Source of the DNA: Candidatus Pseudobutyricicoccus lothianensis
GTDB taxonomy: Bacteria; Bacillota; Clostridia; Oscillospirales; Butyricicoccaceae
Direction of reading: 5' to 3'
NCBI GenBank assembly: GCA_904419295.1
Contig: CAJFRA010000008.1
Coordinates: forward strand, 1-64,000
Length of the DNA: 64,000 nt
Positions within the stretch are counted from its first letter, which is position 1. Every line of letters begins with the position of its first letter. A program made the position numbers and the translations under genes. Below the pieces are notes generated by a model, which saw only the letters and a program-made list of their open reading frames with translations, was not told the DNA's origin and ran no database searches. Shown here piece after piece: positions 61,949-64,000 of the stretch.

Positions 61949-63056
61949 TGTTGTTTCCTCCCTCGCTGTTCTTCGCCATCATCTGTACGAAATCGTCGTA
62001 CACATAGACGCAGTCATCCGCGCCAGGCATGTTCTCCGGGTAGTGCTGAACGCCCAGCACTTGCTTTTCTTCCTGCTTCACGCCTTCCACCGTGTGGTCC
62101 AGCAGATGCCGGTGGGTCACTGTCAGGCCCGTCCCCGCCAAGCTGTCTTCGCAGATGGCGTAGCTGTGGCTTTGGCTGGTGATCTCCCGCTTGATCTCCC
62201 CGCTGTGGATGACGGAGATGTTGCCGCCGTTGTGGCCGTGCTTCATCTTATATGTGCTGCCGCCGGCGGCCAATGCGATGATCTGGCAGCCCAGGCCCAC
62301 GCCAAAGATGGGCAGCTTGCCCCACAGGGCCTTTGTCAGCTCCACCACCTGGGGGCATGCCTGGGGGTCGCCCGGGCCGCTGGACAGGAACAGGCCGTCG
62401 GGCTTGAGGGAGAGCACGGTCTCCGCTTTGGTGTCATAGGGCACGATGGTCACATTGCAGCCCCGGGCCGTCAGGCAGCGGATGCTGCTCTGGCGGATGC
62501 CGCAATCCACGGCCACCACATTGTAGCGGTAGTTGGGCGTGCGGCTGTAGCGGATCTTCTTGCCGCTGACTTTCGCCACCAGGTCTTGGGCCAGCTCCAT
62601 GTTCTTCAGCTGCTCCATGGCCTTGTCCAGCGGAGTGGCGGCGTCGGTCAGCAGCACTTTCATGGAGCCTTCGTCCCGCAGCATGCGGGTGATGGCCCGG
62701 GTATCCACCCCCTGGATGCCCGGGATGTCGTTTTCCAGCATCACTTCCGCCAGCGTCTTTGTGTAGCGGAAATTGGAGGGCCGGTCGTTGTACTGCCGGA
62801 CGATCAGGCAGCCCACCGGGCACAGGCGGGATTCGTAGTCTTCGTCGGCCATGCCGTAACTGCCGATGACCGGATACGTCATCACCAGGGCTTCGCCGGC
62901 GCTGGCCGGGTCGCTGAGAATTTCCTGGTAGCCGATCATGGCGGTGTCAAAGCTGCATTCACACAGGGCTTCCCGGCCGCTGCCGAAGCCGGTGCCCAGG
63001 AACTGGCGGCCGTTGGCGAACACCAGTTTCCGGTCTTTGCGTTCCGTTTTTTCCAT
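61941..63056 (-). CDS. carA: Carbamoyl phosphate synthetase small subunit with inactivated glutaminase site
   Basis: The 371-residue protein has the normal CarA N-terminal domain ('[20 protein letters not shown]', '[20 protein letters not shown]') and class I amidotransferase fold. The nucleophile motif, normally FGICLGHQ, reads FGVGLGCQ (residues 251-258). Gly254 therefore stands where the catalytic Cys belongs, and Cys257 where His follows. The catalytic His of the usual VQYHPE is Tyr339 in VQHYPE (336-341). The Asn and Gly of the usual SQNHGYA are both Ser (SQSHSYA, 294-300), and the oxyanion-region Asn is Ser226. Glutamine hydrolysis should be lost. The subunit may persist as a structural partner of CarB, as in ammonia-dependent synthetases. 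It lies 5 bp after pyrC. Confidence 0.93.
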   Translation of the reverse strand: MEKTERKDRKLVFANGRQFLGTGFGSGREALCECSFDTAMIGYQEILSDPASAGEALVMTYPVIGSYGMADEDYESRLCPVGCLIVRQYNDRPSNFRYTKTLAEVMLENDIPGIQGVDTRAITRMLRDEGSMKVLLTDAATPLDKAMEQLKNMELAQDLVAKVSGKKIRYSRTPNYRYNVVAVDCGIRQSSIRCLTARGCNVTIVPYDTKAETVLSLKPDGLFLSSGPGDPQACPQVVELTKALWGKLPIFGVGLGCQIIALAAGGSTYKMKHGHNGGNISVIHSGEIKREITSQSHSYAICEDSLAGTGLTVTHRHLLDHTVEGVKQEEKQVLGVQHYPENMPGADDCVYVYDDFVQMMAKNSEGGNNNA

Positions 63057-63061
63057 TTTCT

Positions 63062-64000
63062 TTATTCCTCCACGTATACGGTCTGCCCACGGTAGATGGT
63101 ACGCACCACTTTGCCGGCCACATGCCAGCCGTCAAAAGGCGTACTTTTCCCCATGGAGTAAAATTGATTGCTGTCAATGGTGTATTGGGCCGCCAGATCC
63201 AGCAGCACCAGGTCTGCCTGGTTGCCCGGCTGGATGCCGCAGGGCACGCCCAGTACTTTGGCCGGGCCGTAGGTCATGAGCCACAGCAGCCGCTCCAGAG
63301 GCAAGATGCCCTTTTGCACCAAACCGGTGTGCAGGGTGCAAAAAGCGGTCTCCATCCCCACGATGCCCATGGCGCTGCCCGCCAGGCCCCGGCTTTTTTC
63401 CTGGGCGCTGTGGGGCGCATGGTCTGTGGCGATGGCATCGGCCGTGCCGTCGCGCAGCGCCTGCCAAATGGCCTCCCGGTCCGCCTTGTCCCGCAGGGGC
63501 GGGTTCATTTTATACCGGCCGTCGTCCCCTTGGATGTCCTCGTCGCACAACAGGGCGTGGTGTGGGGTGATCTCGCAGGAGACCGGCGCCCCCTGGGCCT
63601 TGGCCTGGCGGATGATCTCCAAAGTCTCCTTGGCCGACACATGGCACACGTGGTACCGGCAGCCGGTGGCGGCGCTCAGCGCCACATCCCGCTCCACCGG
63701 CTTGTACTCCGAGGCGCTGCAAATGCCCTTGTGTCCGTGTTTTTCCGCATAGGTCCCCTGGTGGATATAGCCTCCGTCCAGCAGGCTCTCGTCTTCGCAG
63801 TGGGCCGAGATCAGCGCCCCTACTTTGGCGCAGCGTTCCATGGCCTGCCGCATCATCGCCTCTTGCTGTACCCCTTTGCCGTCATCGCTAAAGCCGGCGC
63901 AGCGGGTGTGCAGCCCTTCAAAATCCACCAGTTCCTGGCCTTTTTCCCCCACGGTGATGGCGCAATAGGGCAGCACCCGCACCAGGGCGCCCTGCTGGAT
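63062..64000 (-). CDS. pyrC: Dihydroorotase (partial, N-terminus beyond window)
   Basis: The frame is open to the right edge, so about the first hundred residues, including the usual HxH metal motif, are outside the window. The visible part has 'HCEDESLLDGG' and 'CHVSAKETLEIIRQAKA'. The metal His pair in 'CEITPHHALL', the catalytic Asp in 'ATDHAPH' and the C-terminal 'PAKVLGVPCGIQPGNQADLVLLDL' follow. All are typical of class I dihydroorotase, which cyclises carbamoyl aspartate. It is the most upstream pyr gene seen. Confidence 0.94.
   Translation of the reverse strand: MQQGALVRVLPYCAITVGEKGQELVDFEGLHTRCAGFSDDGKGVQQEAMMRQAMERCAKVGALISAHCEDESLLDGGYIHQGTYAEKHGHKGICSASEYKPVERDVALSAATGCRYHVCHVSAKETLEIIRQAKAQGAPVSCEITPHHALLCDEDIQGDDGRYKMNPPLRDKADREAIWQALRDGTADAIATDHAPHSAQEKSRGLAGSAMGIVGMETAFCTLHTGLVQKGILPLERLLWLMTYGPAKVLGVPCGIQPGNQADLVLLDLAAQYTIDSNQFYSMGKSTPFDGWHVAGKVVRTIYRGQTVYVEE

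Noticed and set aside
60230..62182. 650-codon plus-strand frame opposite carB and the end of carA
   Set aside because: Antisense to well-conserved CarB with no recognisable domain and unnatural composition (long runs of His, Gln, Gly).

Overview
This 64 kb window is a GC-rich chromosomal segment with strong AGGAGG-type ribosome binding sites, frequent GTG/TTG starts and tightly packed, often overlapping genes. The WalR-WalK-YycH/YycI-MurA-WalJ-RlmH cluster, a CmpB-like membrane protein, an ECF transporter S component, PyrD type 1B with PyrK and a V-type ATPase operon point to an anaerobic Bacillota, most likely a gut Clostridia of the Oscillospiraceae/Ruminococcaceae type. The family-level guess is inference. 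No rRNA, tRNA, CRISPR array or transposase was recognised.

Layout. 0.3-6 kb holds small accessory genes: HutD-like cupin, CmpB-like membrane protein, nitroreductase, anion permease, flavodoxin-type reductase behind a MerR-type promoter, DMT transporter and an ArsC/Spx-like protein. 6.2-21.8 kb is a long minus-strand run: rlmH, walJ, murA, yycI-like, yycH-like, walK, walR, two Nudix proteins (one degenerate), cinA, thiI, a cysteine desulfurase, glnS and gltX. It combines cell-wall stress signalling with tRNA charging and thiolation. 22-26.9 kb carries azlCD, an ECF S component, cca, a PflA-like radical SAM protein and an XRE regulator, with an SLH-domain M14 peptidase at 27.2-28.7 kb. 28.77-32.75 kb is an AT-richer island with a single-chain MmeI-like type IIL restriction-modification enzyme and an unrecognised companion. 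32.8-41.5 kb is a complete V-type ATPase operon. 41.9-44.3 kb has an amidohydrolase and a nitroreductase. 44.4-53.3 kb has two divergent heterodimeric ABC exporters, one with a MarR and one with a TetR regulator. 53.5-55.7 kb is a lipoprotein/membrane-protein locus ending in a frameshifted small ORF. 55.8-64 kb is the de novo pyrimidine operon pyrC(partial)-carA-carB-pyrK-pyrD-pyrF-pyrE.

Most notable. (1) CarA has lost both catalytic residues of its glutaminase site: Gly replaces the nucleophile Cys and Tyr replaces the catalytic His. The carbamoyl phosphate synthetase probably uses free ammonia. (2) The restriction-modification island sits exactly inside what was a 28-nt perfectly palindromic bidirectional terminator between convergent genes, flanked by a 10-bp direct repeat (CAGAGCCGCG). 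It carries replacement hairpins at both ends and no recombinase. (3) The flavodoxin-type reductase has a 19-bp-spacer MerR-family promoter with a near-perfect dyad. (4) Two heterodimeric ABC exporters show complementary degenerate ATP sites and stand back to back with different regulators.
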